From: Ruminococcus flavefaciens
Lineage (GTDB): Bacteria; Bacillota; Clostridia; Oscillospirales; Ruminococcaceae
Assembly (NCBI GenBank): GCA_004554385.1
Contig: SFMO01000114.1
Location: 1 to 6,603, forward strand
Reading direction: 5' to 3'
Length of the DNA: 6,603 nt
Below the pieces are notes generated by a model. That model was not told the DNA's origin. It worked only from the letters and a program-made list of their open reading frames with translations, and did not search any database. Shown one piece after another: positions 5,418-6,603 of this stretch (its first letter is position 1; every line of letters starts with the position of its first letter). The position numbers and the translations under genes are program-made.

Positions 5418-6503
5418 ATGAGCAAGAAAACAGCTTATAAACGCAGGGACGGACGCTGGGAGTGCCGTATATCTATGGGCAAAGATGAGAACGGCAGACG
5501 TGTATTCCGTTCGTTCTACGGAAAAAGCCGTGATGAAGCCGAATACAAGGCTATGATAGCACTGGATCACAGCGAGGACGAGTACGCTGTAACGGAAATG
5601 ACGGTCAGAGAGCTTGTGACCGAGTGGCTTCATGTGACAGCATCACGAATAAAGGAGTCAACGGCTGCCAACTACGTCATGAAAGCCGAAAAGCACCTTA
5701 TACCTGCATTTGGAGAGATAAAGTGCTGTCTGCTGAAAGCGAAAGATATATATGCTTTTATCGAACGCAAGATAAAAGAGGGCTTGTCGGTGCGGTATCT
5801 GTCTGATATTATCGTGCTGTTCAAGTCGGTTTTTCGCTATGCAAGCCGTGAATATAGAATCCGTAACGTACTTGACGGTATCGTTCTCCCCAAAAAGAAT
5901 AAGCCTGAAATTGCTGTTATGAACAAGAAACAGCAGCTCAGGCTTGAAAAATATCTGGACGAGCGTCCGTCTGTTACGAGCGTGGGTATTGCAATCTCGA
6001 TGTATATGGGCTTGCGTATCGGTGAGGTCTGCGCTCTGCAATGGAAAGAGATTGACCTTGAAAAACGTGTTTTGACCGTCAGCAAGACCATTCAGCGTGT
6101 GCAGTGCAGAACAGGATCCAAACAAACCAAGCTCATCATCACTGAGCCGAAAAGCGAAAGTTCTAAACGAACAATTCCTATCCCTGATTGCCTGCTTCCT
6201 CTGCTCAGACGGTTTAAGGATAACGGTGAGGTCTATGTGGTGTCCGGCAGGAAAAAGCCTGTTGAGCCAAGAACAATGCAGTACCGCTTCGCTAAAATAC
6301 TGCATAACGCAGATTTGCCGTCATTCCACTATCACAGCCTGCGCCATTTATTTGCAACAAGGTGTGTCGAACTGGGCTTTGATGTGAAAACGCTGTCCGA
6401 GATTTTAGGGCATAGCTCCGTAGAAGTCACGCTTAACCGCTACATTCATTCCGATATGGAGCGTAAGCGTACCTGTATGAGCCTTCTTTCTAAGTGCGCA
6501 TGA
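5418..6503 (+). CDS. Tyrosine recombinase / phage-type integrase
   Basis: A complete 361-residue site-specific recombinase that breaks and rejoins DNA through a 3'-phosphotyrosine, without an external energy source. Residues 4-47 form the arm-site DNA-binding domain (RRDGRWECRISMGKDENGRR). Residues about 60-150 are the SAM-like core-binding domain (MTVRELVTEWL onwards). Residues about 165-355 are the catalytic domain with R200 (GLRIGEVCAL), K245 in the beta-hairpin (TEPKSESSKRTIP), H306 and R309 (HSLRH), H332 (LGHSS) and the nucleophile Y342 (NRYIH). Nothing essential is missing and the length is normal, so it is probably active. The start is set by GGAGG at 9 nt. It diverges from the small-RNA candidate and is flanked by 17-bp inverted repeats. 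No excisionase gene is visible next to it. It is likely the integrase of the element carrying the helicase; an invertase-type role is an alternative raised by the inverted repeats. Confidence 0.95.
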   Translation: MSKKTAYKRRDGRWECRISMGKDENGRRVFRSFYGKSRDEAEYKAMIALDHSEDEYAVTEMTVRELVTEWLHVTASRIKESTAANYVMKAEKHLIPAFGEIKCCLLKAKDIYAFIERKIKEGLSVRYLSDIIVLFKSVFRYASREYRIRNVLDGIVLPKKNKPEIAVMNKKQQLRLEKYLDERPSVTSVGIAISMYMGLRIGEVCALQWKEIDLEKRVLTVSKTIQRVQCRTGSKQTKLIITEPKSESSKRTIPIPDCLLPLLRRFKDNGEVYVVSGRKKPVEPRTMQYRFAKILHNADLPSFHYHSLRHLFATRCVELGFDVKTLSEILGHSSVEVTLNRYIHSDMERKRTCMSLLSKCA

Positions 6504-6586
6504 CCGTCAGTGTAACGTAAAAGTGCCGTCATTCCGAATATTGAAAACTGAATAAAATCGGAGTCAACTGCTCTTTTCTCGTTAAA

Positions 6587-6603
6587 TCAATAATTTTGCG
6601 AAA
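6587..6603 (-). repeat. Right copy of the 17-bp inverted repeat, cut by the window end
   Basis: The plus strand reads TCAATAATTTTGCGAAA and matches the left copy base for base until the sequence ends, so the true repeat may be longer. It lies 84 nt after the integrase stop codon. In the left copy the same sequence leads straight into a terminator hairpin, so the right copy may likewise open the terminator of the integrase transcript. Confidence 0.85.

Noticed and set aside
5658..6305. Minus-strand frame of 215 codons opposite the integrase.
   Set aside because: It lies entirely inside the integrase, which has all catalytic residues; the antisense translation shows no recognisable domain.
6317..6534. 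A 12-bp direct repeat TGCCGTCATTCC inside the end of the integrase gene and again just after it, considered as an attachment-site core.
   Set aside because: About one exact 12-mer repeat is expected by chance in a sequence of this length, and nothing else supports an att site.

Overview
The window looks like a decaying or rearranged part of an integrative (conjugative) element in a low-to-mid GC Gram-positive gut anaerobe. The class Clostridia is likely, and a Ruminococcus-like member of the Oscillospiraceae is my best guess. This rests on the style of the proteins, the strong GGAGG-type ribosome binding sites, the near-perfect sigma-A promoters and the AT-rich intergenic DNA. No species marker is present, so the taxonomy is inference.

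Layout from left to right. Positions 1-172 hold the tail of an unrecognised gene on the minus strand, interrupted by an in-frame stop. It is joined directly to a truncated HTH/WYL-type transcriptional regulator (145-465, minus) that still has a consensus sigma-A promoter (501-529). Positions 475-664 hold that promoter, a small T-loop hairpin and a strong minus-strand terminator for the next gene. Positions 665-5026 (minus) encode about 1450 residues of the very large methylase-helicase protein found in many Firmicutes mobile elements. The SNF2/DEAH helicase part is complete, but the N-terminal half, including the catalytic NPPY part of the N6-adenine methylase, is gone. Homology stops abruptly near 5025.

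The stretch 5027-5417 has no protein gene but is densely organised: a bidirectional-looking hairpin (5089-5133), an intrinsic minus-strand terminator (5191-5239), and a perfect -35/-10 promoter on the minus strand (5316-5344) placed to make a roughly 120-nt transcript ending at that terminator, which makes it a small-RNA candidate. The integrase promoter and ribosome binding site follow. Positions 5418-6503 (plus) encode an intact 361-residue tyrosine recombinase with all catalytic residues. The window ends exactly inside a second, inverted copy of a 17-bp sequence from the small-RNA region, so the integrase gene is flanked by inverted repeats.

Functionally, the integrase could mobilise or invert DNA and the helicase is a DNA-processing protein of the element. 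The regulator and methylase halves are broken. No relaxase, excisionase, coupling protein, tRNA, CRISPR array or insertion sequence is visible. The items most worth a second look are the small-RNA candidate, the inverted repeats around the integrase, and the clean N-terminal amputation of the methylase-helicase.
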